A stretch of 64,000 nt of DNA, from positions 14,393,632 to 14,457,631 of the forward strand of contig OX459109.1 in assembly GCA_949775045.1 (NCBI GenBank), given 5' to 3'. This document shows positions 11,001 to 20,638 of this stretch, one piece after another. The notes beneath the pieces are model-generated. The model worked only from the letters and a program-made list of their open reading frames with translations. It was not told the origin of the DNA and made no database searches. The DNA comes from Metridium senile (taxonomy: Eukaryota > Cnidaria > Anthozoa > Actiniaria > Metridiidae). Position numbers and translations under genes: made by a program. Positions within the stretch are counted from its first letter, which is position 1, and every line of letters starts with the position of its first letter.

Positions 11001-14000
11001 TATATTAGATAAAACTAGTTGTTTGACTGTACATGTCTATAATAATGCAGAAGTCACAATAAAGATTACAAATAATACCAGATCTCGTTATTCAAGGTTT
11101 GTTTATTATAATTATAGACATTTTTGCTGTCATCGTACTCGTGAGCCAAGTAGAATACCAAAAGTAGGAAGCTTAGACGGTTTGTTTATCATAGGTCTTC
11201 TAAGTTACATAATTATATTAACAGTGCAAAGGTCAAAAACGAGCATTATTCTTCAAAGTTCAAGGGGATTGGTACACAAGCATTTATTTCTCAAAGAAGG
11301 TTCAAATGTAAAGCCAGTCGGTATATATCGTCCCTTTTTTGTAATAGACCAACGTCTATCTATAATACTCAGAGAATCCCGAGTTCACACAGCTATTCAT
11401 CTAGTTTAATAAAATGTTGTGCTCAAAATGAGAACTATTGTCTGTCTAGACGAAAATTACTTGTTTCAGGTGACATTGAATCAAATCCTTGTTCTCTAAT
11501 TCAAGATAATATTGTGCAAAGTGTTCCAAGAATTCCGCCAGTGGTATTATTACAGTCTAGATTAGCTGAACAAGGTTTACAATCCTTAGATGTTTGTGGT
11601 GCAGGTGATTGTTTTTTTAGAGCAGTATCACATCAGCTGTATGGTAATACACATAATCATATACAAATACGTACTATTGGTGTTCAGTACTTGGAAAATC
11701 ATCCTGAAAGGTTTATTGAGACCAATACTGAACCTTCATGGGTAACATACTTAGCTAATATGTCTCGTCAAGGTACATGCTGTGATGGTATTATAATACA
11801 AGCAGTTGCAGATGTACTAAATATTACAATTCATATAACAGAATCAAATGAGGGGTTTGCACCATTTAATGTGATTAGTCCTATAAATACACAAATTAAT
11901 TATACTACAATATATATTGGTCATGTGGATGAAGTACATTATGTTTTAACTGTTGCGGTGGATAATTATTCTTCAACATCTATAAATGAATCTGATAGTT
12001 GCAGTGATACCACAAACTCTCACATGGATTATATTGCTTGGAATAAACCATATTTTCTTATGTCAACATACTCGATATGTTTTTCTGTTATCAAATCCTG
12101 TGGATTTTAATCATGCAACATTAGATGCCATCAATGAGCATTTTATGCTCTATTCTAATAGTTTTGTACAAAATAATGTCACTGAATTACCAAATGTTTT
12201 GAAGATATATGTTACCATTATTGACCTACAATGGACAAAAGCCTACCATGGTTTACTATCAAGTAGTTCTTCAAGTAAAACTGATTCCTCAAGAAGTGCA
12301 TTATAGAAAATATTGATAACAAAACAACTGGTTTTGTGCTGTATTTTTTCTGGTTATTCTATAAACTGTATTATTAAACAAAATAAAACAACTTTGAAGT
12401 ATTTTCTATTGAAGTGTAAAAATGACCAGCTAATATATTTTAATACAACATTTATTGATGTCGACTGTCTTATTAAAACATGTTGTGAAATGAAAGAACA
12501 AAGCTCCAACTGTGATGCAAAATATGTACTATATTTTCTTTCCTGTTCTCAAATAACCTGAGTGATAAGGAAAGACAGAATACTCTAAGGAAATTTAGAT
12601 CAACATCATTTTTAACTCGTGGATTGCAAATCCCTTTTATTTACTGCTTCTGGAGGAAAGAGGAGGACTACTCGTAGTCTAAATCCTCCGGAAAATCACA
12701 AAATTCCTTTGCAAACATTTTTCTGAAGGGTACGTCCTTTTCCCTGAACTATTACGAAAGCAACACAGTTATACAGTAGTAGTACATACTCAAAATCATG
12801 ATGCCTCATCTTTCTCAGCCAGTTCTAAACAACCATAGGACGGCTACCACAATCTTTATAATGCACATCAAATAAGACAAATCCACAAATTTTGATTTAT
12901 TTCATATTCATATTGTTTTAGTTTCAGCAACTTCATACTTTATTGTACACAAATTGTGTGCGTTCACCTGCAGTGACAACTGTCATTCACTGAACTGTTT
13001 TTCTGCCACTCAAATCTGTAAACTAGTTCCAGCTCTCCCCTTGCATCAAGGGCACGAGTGCACGCTACGTAGAGCGTCTAGTTTATTAAAAAGTGCCGAA
13101 ACGCATTTGACTGTAATTAAAGTCTACGAGCTAGATACTATTCATTAGATCTTTTTAATCCTGCTCTAAATGTCCTTAGTATCCAATCCATTCAGTTTTC
13201 TTTGTTATTCATAATGATAGGTAATATAATGAAATTTGTAACACCGTAAAAAATGTTGACGTCAGTAAAGTTAAGGCAACATTTTTTACAGTGTTACAAA
13301 TTTCATTCTATTACCTATCATTCATATCAAACACCGACACAGCCTATACTAGTTTACACGCTAGTTTCCATTTGTTATTCATAGGGTAGTATATCCCATA
13401 TTTCCCTTGTTTACCTTTGTTTGACCCCCCCGGGGGGGGGGGGGGGGGGTACTCCCATATATTTACTATACGGGGATGATCCGCTGAACAGGGTATGGTT
13501 TTTTGAGCTTTCTGTCATGAACAGGGTATATTTTTACCCCATTTCCCAATTTCCTTAGTTTTTTTGTCATATTCAGGTATATTAAATAGGTAATACGATG
13601 AGCAGCGCGGTCTTTCGTCTTTCGTGAAATTCAGCACATTTTCACGGCATAAACAGGGTCCTAAACTGTCCTAAACAGGGTCCCATTTTTATCCCTTGTC
13701 ATAAACAGGGTATACGAATTTGTTTTTTTTCTGTCATAAACAGGGTCACCGTTTTAGGATCCCAGCGGAACACCCCTACCCAAATCCTAGCGGAGTACCC
13801 CCCCCCCCCCCCCCCCCCCCCGGGGTTTGACCTGGTTTGCGGGCTATATACAGATATAGCCCAGGTACCTCTGTATATAGCCTGCTAATTTAACCAGTTC
13901 AATGCTTCCTTACATCACTTACACTTAGACTTCAAGACTTGGAAATTTCACAATCTTAAGTGAAAAAAGAAGTCTATGATATACTGAGATTCGAACCCGG

Positions 14001-14678
14001 ACCTTCCGCAATGAAATCCCCTCAATTCACAACTATACTACTAATTCGTTTCATGGAAAGCAATGAACGGAAAATCAAGTCATGGATATGCAATTGAGCT
14101 TGTCAACATTTACTTGAAAAGAATTGAAAAGCCATTGTCAAATGTTTTCTTTTGGGAATAAAGTAACAATGAGCAGTTAGCTATATATCGTCCCAATGGG
14201 ATTGTTGTTGTGTGAACAAGAACACTGATATGCATTCATTTTGAATTCATTCTATAAAAAAACTTATAAATTAGATACTAATACATTTCTCGGTAACTAA
14301 TTACTCTTACAAAGTGACTCGATCAAGAGGGCAAAGCCATCCTCGGGAACCCAGGGGTAATCTTCTGTCGCCCGTTTCTCGCTCCCAGAATAAATTTCGC
14401 TCGTTTCTCGCTTCCAGAATAAATTTTATTTATTCTGGGAGCGAGAAACGAGCGACAGAAGATCACCCCTGGGTTCCCGAGGATGGGCAAAGCTGTTTTT
14501 AAGATCCCTCGAGACATTGTTTGACTGTTTTATAATCATATTCACTCTGTAATAATCATCATTTTTCACGATAAATATATAGTTTGATAATAATATTTGG
14601 CTTACCTGAGACAGGAGAAGTGTAGTAGGAAAAACAAACGAAAAAACTGACAAGTAAAGTGGAACGTACAAACGCCAT
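8055..14678 (-). CDS. Ig-domain cell-surface protein, gene 0 (signal, Ig1, Ig2; no Ig3 or tail found)
   Basis: Minus-strand exons: 14678-14606 (signal peptide MAFVRSTLLVSFFVCFSYYT), 9498-9295 and 8836-8696 (Ig1 halves), 8348-8055 (Ig2). All are phase 1 and in frame over 712 nt (237 codons plus one base). Residues 1-24 are the signal; 25-139 form Ig1 with VSCTVRD and GYECHGY; 140-237 form Ig2 with LSCNM, VMWVK and GGLYTC. The Ig1 and Ig2 exons have the lengths (204, 141 nt) and sequences of gene 4 rather than genes 1-2, whereas the signal exon is of the gene 1/2 type, so the gene is chimeric. No Ig3, TM or GPI exon lies between 8055 and gene 1's start exon at 5840. Either it is a truncated gene, or it splices on to gene 1 exons to give a five-Ig protein. 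Intron 1 carries the OTU transposon and two G/C-tract MITEs. Confidence 0.7.
8837..9294. other. Intron between Ig1 half-exons of gene 0
   Basis: No gene or clear repeat seen; AT-rich with a short TATATATATA tract near 9272. Confidence 0.6.
9530..9990. mobile_element. pogo/Tigger-type MITE (CAGT..GGTACCTCTATTAAG), interrupted by a nested MITE
   Basis: The right end reads GGTACCACTG; the left end CAGTCATCGTGGTACC is split from TCTATTAAGCGGTCACC by the element at 9544-9811. A second, intact copy is at 16860-17021 and shares GACTTTCCAAAGTGGCCGC and GAATAGGTATAGGAATAG. Confidence 0.7.
9544..9811. mobile_element. G/C-tract MITE with 8-bp target duplication (hAT-type)
   Basis: Element CCCGGGGG…CCCCCGGG, flanked by TCGTGGTA at 9536-9543 and 9812-9819. 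The interior arms pair (TATCCAAGTGGTAGAGGTGA against TCACCCCTACCACTTGGA). Each end carries a 20-25 nt G or C run. The 8-bp duplication fits hAT. It is nested in the pogo-type MITE, so it is younger. Confidence 0.75.
10332..10375. other. Short hairpin upstream of the OTU region
   Basis: ACTCGTGCC and GGCACGAGT pair around a 13-nt loop that is itself GC-rich. It may mark an element end (Helitron-like hairpins are possible), but no CTRR end was confirmed. Confidence 0.3.
10526..10912 (+). CDS. Unrecognised ORF upstream of the OTU gene, single hydrophobic segment
   Basis: From the first ATG at 10526 the frame encodes a Ser/Thr-rich polar N-terminus (about 95 residues) followed by a hydrophobic stretch (SFIIIMVNTLLLLFLIQ) and a stop. 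I do not recognise the family. It lies on the same strand and 240 bp before the open frame leading into the OTU domain. A GTAAATAC donor-like site falls inside the hydrophobic segment (10851), so it may be a first exon rather than a complete ORF. It may belong to the same mobile element. Coding status is uncertain. Confidence 0.3.
   Translation: MDSTSLNETVYENGYRETMDNKNTSMVNYLSNKLPIYSKETYISAYTNSKTTKSSTTQCEQRSTEEKTTITSISSEELARPATSVYSQPCDCQSKAAFSKMITSFIIIMVNTLLLLFLIQGSIFCFPY
11154..12110 (+). CDS. OTU-family cysteine protease ORF, transposon-derived, with 2A-like motif
   Basis: The frame is open from 11154 (after TAG at 11151) to a stop at 12108-12110. It has no obvious ATG near its start, so it is part of a larger polyprotein or a broken copy. 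Codons 11451-11495 encode RKLLVSGDIESNPCSL, a near match to the ribosome-skipping 2A consensus (D-x-E-x-NPGP) in which the final GP is CS, so skipping is probably lost. The OTU fold follows: DVCGAGDCFFRAVSHQLYG (11586-11643) with catalytic Asp/Cys, and HYVLTV near 11937 with the catalytic His. OTU enzymes are deubiquitinases, and many metazoan transposons carry one. Coding similarity appears to continue in another frame (11986-12306), so a frameshift near 12060 is likely. It lies in intron 1 of gene 0. Confidence 0.7.
   Translation, partial: NTKSRKLRRFVYHRSSKLHNYINSAKVKNEHYSSKFKGIGTQAFISQRRFKCKASRYISSLFCNRPTSIYNTQRIPSSHSYSSSLIKCCAQNENYCLSRRKLLVSGDIESNPCSLIQDNIVQSVPRIPPVVLLQSRLAEQGLQSLDVCGAGDCFFRAVSHQLYGNTHNHIQIRTIGVQYLENHPERFIETNTEPSWVTYLANMSRQGTCCDGIIIQAVADVLNITIHITESNEGFAPFNVISPINTQINYTTIYIGHVDEVHYVLTVAVDNYSSTSINESDSCSDTTNSHMDYIAWNKPYFLMSTYSICFSVIKSCGF
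12111..13199. other. Decayed 3' part of the OTU element and intron sequence
   Basis: Two plus-strand open stretches (11986-12306 and 12313-12561) look like shifted continuations of the OTU ORF, with plausible composition but no recognisable domain. A hairpin pairing CTGGAGGAAAGAGGAGGA-like and TCCTCC blocks lies near 12650. Nothing identifiable from 12700 to 13199. Confidence 0.4.
13200..13380. repeat. Dispersed repeat, inverted pair of the CTAGCGAGTAAACTAG family
   Basis: ATAGGTAATATAATGAAATT…TGTTACAAATTTCATTCTAT form a head-to-head pair around a TTGACGTCAGTAAAG centre. The right copy runs on to ACTAGTTTACACGCTAG. Confidence 0.7.
13427..13824. mobile_element. G/C-tract MITE, second family member, 8-bp target duplication
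   Basis: Flanked by GTTTGACC at 13419-13426 and 13825-13832. The ends are CCCCC followed by a G run, and a C run followed by GGG. The interior has repeated AACAGGGTA blocks. No coding content. Confidence 0.7.
14331..14494. mobile_element. Foldback MITE adjacent to gene 0 start exon
   Basis: GGGCAAAGCCATCCTCGGGA at the left pairs with TCCCGAGGATGGGCAAAGC at the right; inner arms carry CTTCTGTCGC and CTCGTTTCTCGC. The ORFs on both strands are mirror products of the palindrome. Confidence 0.75.
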
Positions 14679-14790
14679 GTTGACAGCTGGGATGAATCTG
14701 TATACGTAGCAGCGCTGCGGTCACGCTATCGCCCGTCACGCGTGACACGTAACGCTGACGTCAAACTGAATCGATCAGTCAACATGAATA
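14679..14790 (-). promoter_or_regulatory. Conserved upstream module of gene 0 with TGACGTCA site
   Basis: Shares CACGCTATCGCCCGTCACGC, GTAACGcTGACGTCAAACTG and ATCGATCAG with the gene 1 module. TGACGTCA is at 14756-14763. The gene 2 counterpart (39005-39080) keeps GCGTGAtcACtCAACGCTGACGT in degraded form (TGACGTTA at 39067). Confidence 0.5.
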
Positions 14791-15631
14791 GTGGTTCAAA
14801 TGCTCTATTTTCAAGGAAAGTGTTTTCAAATTCTTATAAATAAAGATTATGTAAAAATAATATAAATAAATGATATAAAAGCTGTCCTTCAGTAGCATTT
14901 TTGAATTTTAAAAACATACAAAAGTCAAAAATTCAAAAAAAAAAAAAAACATGCGTCATGTTTATACATGTATGCGTTGTGATCAAGCAATAGCAGTTTG
15001 ATTAGCTCTTCATGATTCTTGTTAAGAAATCAATGGACTTTTACACTCCCTTAACTTTGCTTAGGATTTCATGAAAGCATTGGGTTTTCCATATAGGCAG
15101 CGGGAACAAATAAATATCAACAGGATCATATCAGGGCTTATTCTTTATTTTGACTTTACTAGCTCTGTTACAAATCCACTTATTCATAAATTTAAGCGAC
15201 TCATATTATTAATTTTTAATGAATTCCATTCCATTGTGAAGATATACTGTTGTTTATATAAAGTTAAGGCATGATACTGCAGAAATGGGTGTGGCCAAAG
15301 GGGGTACAGAAAAGAGGACCCCCTGTTTCTCCCTGGATGGCCCATTTCACTCAAACGATCTTAACTGCGTTTAGAATCATGAAAATAATTATTTAATTGT
15401 GCAATAGTTCTTATTTAGTTTCTGTTACCATCAAAGACAAGTAAATTTGTAACAATTAAGGCATTGTTTCTTTTCAGTATTTGATGATTCCACTGGTTGA
15501 TTGATAAATACACAAATTATCAATTATGACATTATATACTAAGACTAACATCTCCCACCCTCTTCAAAGCTGAGTTTTTAGGGTGGAAAGTAGCGGACGT
15601 GCGTTCAATGCAAAATGTTTTAATTTTAATT
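14791..15631. other. Intergenic region between gene 2 end and gene 0 start
   Basis: AT-rich, with an A16 run near 14935. The short ORFs show no recognisable domain. The sequence TGATAAATACACAAATTATC..ACATTATATACTAAG (15500-15543) also occurs downstream of gene 3 (about 40105-40140), so it is probably a conserved 3' flank of the paralogues. Confidence 0.5.
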
Positions 15632-17914
15632 TTAATGCAGCAGCCATGTAACCACGCCAAGAAGAAGCACGAGGAAAGACTGGACATTGCTCTTTACAGC
15701 AGATGAATCTGAAAAACAGAAGGAGAGAAACTGAAACCTTATATCCCGTTTAATTCAGTAAGAGTAGACCGCTTGTTCGGTGAGTCATTTCAAAAAACGT
15801 TTAATACTGAATAGTGCATTTCAAGACCAAAGGGCATTGTGGGTCTCATTAATTTGAAATAATAAATACATATATAGCGAAATTTACTCCCCATAATTTG
15901 GTCGTATATTGTTTTGAATGGAATGCACTATAAAGAATAACAAAACTAATTATTATTTATTTTACATTAAACAATATAACATGACCCAGAATGCAGTTCG
16001 GTCTTGGAATGCACTATTCAGTATGCAGTGTTCAGTATTCTACATAATAATATACATAAAAAAATTACTCGATTCTGATTGGCTGATGAACAGTGCATTT
16101 TAGAGGTAATTCAGTGCAAAAACAAGGTAATACAGTGCAAATTACATTCCGTACAGTGCAAATTACAAAAAAATAAATCGATTATGATAGGCTTTTTTCC
16201 TAAACCATTTTAGTCACTAATGCTTGACAGTAATTTAAAAAACACTTTAAGTGGCAATTCTTTCAAAAATCGTCGAAAAATACAAAAAACTGACCAAGTT
16301 TTGAGTGGAAAGTTTTGAATTTTCCGCTTGAGCTCGAGCGCGCGCTTGCTTACGACATCAACACGTCATTTTTGTCGCGCGCTACTAGCCGAAAACTGAA
16401 AATAACTACAATCATGGTTTGTCTCTCACCGTTCACCGTGCTACGGCCCTGACTTCAAAGTTGTGGTGTGTGATGAATTTTAAAGCTGTGGTGTTCGTAG
16501 TGTTTGGTGAGAGATATTATGATGCGATGTTGTTGAAAATAATTTTGCCTTTTTCCTTTCCGAGAGGGTATACAAATCTTACTAATAAAGAAATGTGTAA
16601 GTAACCATTCTGGTACTTTGTGCTCATATGCACTTAATCATGCACGGTACTAACCAAGGTGACACGTGATTTGGACTAACATAAATGCGTGATTCGTAAA
16701 AATAACGCATTTCAGTACGTGATACATCCCAGTTAAAAATCGTGATTCGTGAATTTGACATTGCTGGTATTACGCCATAGTTACTCAATGGGCGACCCAT
16801 TTGAGTAATAAAATATGCCATAAGAGTTTGTGGTAGTTCCCAGAGACGTATTAAAATGCAGTAGTACCTCTATTAAGCTGTCACCCTCGGGACTTTCCAA
16901 AGTGGCCGCTTAATAGAGGTTGGCCGCTGAATAGAGGTATAGAATAGGTATAGGAATAGATTTGGAACTTTTTATTGTGGCCGCCTAATAGAGGGTGACT
17001 GCTTAATGGGTGACCACTGTAAATCGTATAAAAGTCACTTCATCCACGTACCTTTGATCCTGAGTGTAAACGTTTGACATAGTTCAGTATCGTTAGGACT
17101 TGGTTGTTCAATACAGCATTTGAATTGACCTCGATCATTGTAATCAGTCTTAGAAATCTCCATCCAGAAACCTTGATATCTGTTGGTGTCGTCTGAAAAC
17201 TTATAGTGGGGATTACTAACCAGAGCTGAAATTATGAAAACTTTAGATTAGATTTAATAATAATAGCTTTATTCAAACAACCTTAATTATAAATATACGG
17301 TGAATTTACAATATATATTAATAAAATTTGAAATATAAAAAATGTTCCACTAATTTATCTTATCAGCCTTGTGGCTCGTGGTATGAAAGAGTTAACATGT
17401 CTTTGAGTTCCTGATCAAGTCAAGTATATATTCTAATTTCTGATTTATTCCGTTGAGTAGATCTCAGATTTATATAGGTTTTATTTACATTAATATCTAC
17501 AAACATTTGATTTGGATGGTTAACATTGTTGGTTGTTCTTTCGATCTCTTGTTTAGTGCTTTCTTCGCGTCGTTCCTTTAAAGTAGGTAAGGTTGTTCTC
17601 TCTACACCGATTATATCAAGACATCTGTTTTGAAGTTTCTGTAGATCATCTGAGAGATATTTTGGTATTCCTCCCCAGACAGGCGATTCGTTTCTTCGAC
17701 ATAAAGTTCAAATATCATGCACGTTGACATTTTATTGACAGTCAAAAGGTTCAGAGACAAATTTCATCAACAAATAAATAAAACAAAAAATGAAAATGAG
17801 CAAACAAATGAGCAAAGTTAACAAAAAATATAACAAACAATGCAAAGAAGCAAAATAAAAATAATCACACAAACAAACAGACCAACGAGCAAACAAACAA
17901 GTAAAAAAACACTC

Positions 17915-17965
<51 letters not shown>

Positions 17966-20607
17966 ATAAACAAATGGACATATAAATAAAAGGACATATA
18001 AATAAAAGGACAGTTAAGAAAGCAAGAAAGTAAGGAAGCAAAAAAATACAAAGAGTTTCCTGCATTGTTGTACACTACCTTTCGAGTTCAACACCGTTTC
18101 TTCATTACTATCTCGTGGTATCTTTTTCCATGCTACTTCTATTGGGTTTCCCTTGGCCAAGCAATCAAACTTGACTGATTTGCCTTTCTTACGAATGAAT
18201 TCATTGTCTTCTAGGGATATTTCTTTGCCATCATCACCAACTTTTTGAAACTCTGGTTTAACTATTAGAAAACATACAATTATTATTAGCTAGGGGTCGA
18301 CAATTTAACTTTTGACTTTTGAGGGGGTAATTTCCGATCAGTAAGAAGTATTTTTCCATCGTCCTGGTGGAAGTCATTAATTATCACTCATCATCGACTA
18401 CTGATTGCCACAATCATTATCATCACATTCATTATCGTCCTCCTTTCAAATCCAATACTTACTGCGCACATTGATAACACCAGAAATGCTGTACTTCCTG
18501 GTCAAGCCAAGAGTAGTAAACAGTCGACAAGTATAATCGCCACCATCAGTGGGTTCCTTCATTGTAAGGTGGATATTCGGCAGTATGTCTTCCAGAGGAG
18601 TTTTGTCCTGGCCAGTCACGTGGTCATTTTTAAACCAAGCAATGTTGTCCAACCTGACAAAGTTCGTGTTGACCTTTGTTTTGGCAGGAACCAACTTACA
18701 AGACAGACTTGCAGGTTTCCCAAACTCAGTTGCCACATCCTGTGAATAGTCTATCTTTGGAAGGCCTTTTCCTGTAATGTTCAAACATGATCATCAATAA
18801 ATGATTGGAGGTAAAGGTGCAGATCTGTGGGGGTGGGGGACATAAATAGTGAGGTCTCCCTGGTAGTTGTATGGCTATCAACATACATTAGTTAACTTGA
18901 TATGTCCACCCTTTAATTTATTTAATGGAAATAAATTCCCAAAGTGCTCCCCCAAATCGGGTAATTCAAATAGGTAAATGCTTCAGCCACCATTGAGAGA
19001 TATCATTAAAAAGCATTAAGGGACGGACCATTAGGAGGGGGGAGGGGGGGGGGGGGGCAGAAAAGAAATCTGTGCAGGATTATTTTTTTTTCGGAGACAA
19101 ATGTCTGCAGGATTTTTTTTTCTTGGGTTCAAGCCTTTTTTTGGTCTTGATTCCCTGCAGGATTTTTTTTTTCTCACAATATTCCCCTGCAGGATTTTTT
19201 TATCTCATAATATTCCTCTGAAGGATTTTTTTGGGGGGAATTGTCACCCCCATCCGGGTTTTTCTAATGGTCCGTCCCTAAGTGTCACTGATTGACTCCC
19301 AATCGGCTCGGAATGTATTTCGTTTCTTTATGACAACAATCAACTAGAATGTAAAGCATGCCATTTGTGCACGCAGTATAAACAATTCATCAGTTGCCGT
19401 TTATTACCAACTAATATTATCACATAATTTAAAATAGATGCAGATTGCGGAATAAACTTAAAATTATTGGTAATAATCCAATCAATAGTTTGATAAAAGA
19501 AAATTGATTTAGGTTTACTTACTTGGAATGTAGATGATACTAAAACCATATTTAGCAGGTACTACGTATCTACCACTGGCATCCTTAACACCTGGTCGAG
19601 GTGCCCAGCATTCATACCTACCCTTGAGAGCTTCTGTCATCTTGTTAATCACCAAGTATTTCGTAAGCCTCTCACCATTTGCTGGAACAAAATCAAATTA
19701 CCTTAGTGAAATACTTTGGAAGAAAGGAAGGCCAGCAAATAGTCTCCAATTCTGGAGCAACAGGACTTGGTTTGATTGTGGCATTGTATGCTTTGGGTAA
19801 TTAACCCACCAATGAGTATAAATGTTTATACAGTTTTATTTTATTCTGTTTGAAAAAATATGTTTCTTTGGCTGAAAGAATTGGACAACAATATTTAATA
19901 AACTGGCTTACATTCAGCTTTCGTCTCAAAAGTGTAGTTTCCATTGGGTCCTTCATCATTGATCACAGATGAGTCACCATATCGATTGTGTATCTTATTA
20001 AAACTTATTTCTGTAGGTTTTGTTCTTTTATCCAGATCTTGAGCAACACAAGGAATTTTGACTTTTTCTCCTTCAATGATGACAGGTTGGCCAGGAAATG
20101 GAACAACTATTTCAATATCACCTGTTATGTAGAAAAGTATCATCATCATCATTATCATCAGAGCATTAAGTGTCACTGATTGGCTCCCAATCGGCTCTGA
20201 ATGTCCTTTTCCCATTCGTTTCTTTGTGAACACAAAAAGCATGCCATTTGTGAACGCAGTAAACAAATCATCAGTTGCAGTTTATTACCAACTAATATTA
20301 TCAGCTTATGTAAAATATTGGTAATAATCCAATTAATAGTTTGATGGTTGATAAAACAAAATTAATTTAGGTACACTTACTTGAAATAAAGCCGATACTA
20401 AAACCATATTTAGCAGGTAATACATCTCTACCTTTTGCATCCTTAACACCTGGTCGAGGTGCCCAGCATTCATACCTATCCTTGAGAGCTTCTGTCATCT
20501 TGTTAATCACCAAGTATTTCGTAAGCCTCTCACCATTTGCTGGAACAAAATCATCAATTAAATTACCTTAGGGGCTGACCATTTAACTTTTGAGTGTGTG
20601 TGTGTGT

Positions 20608-20638
<31 letters not shown>

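Noticed and set aside
14314..14517. Mirror ORFs on both strands
   Set aside because: Generated by a foldback MITE palindrome.
18549..18749. Plus-strand ORF over Ig2 of gene 2 (and its twin at 2051-2299)
   Set aside because: Antisense shadow of a well-supported Ig2 exon with splice sites on the minus strand.
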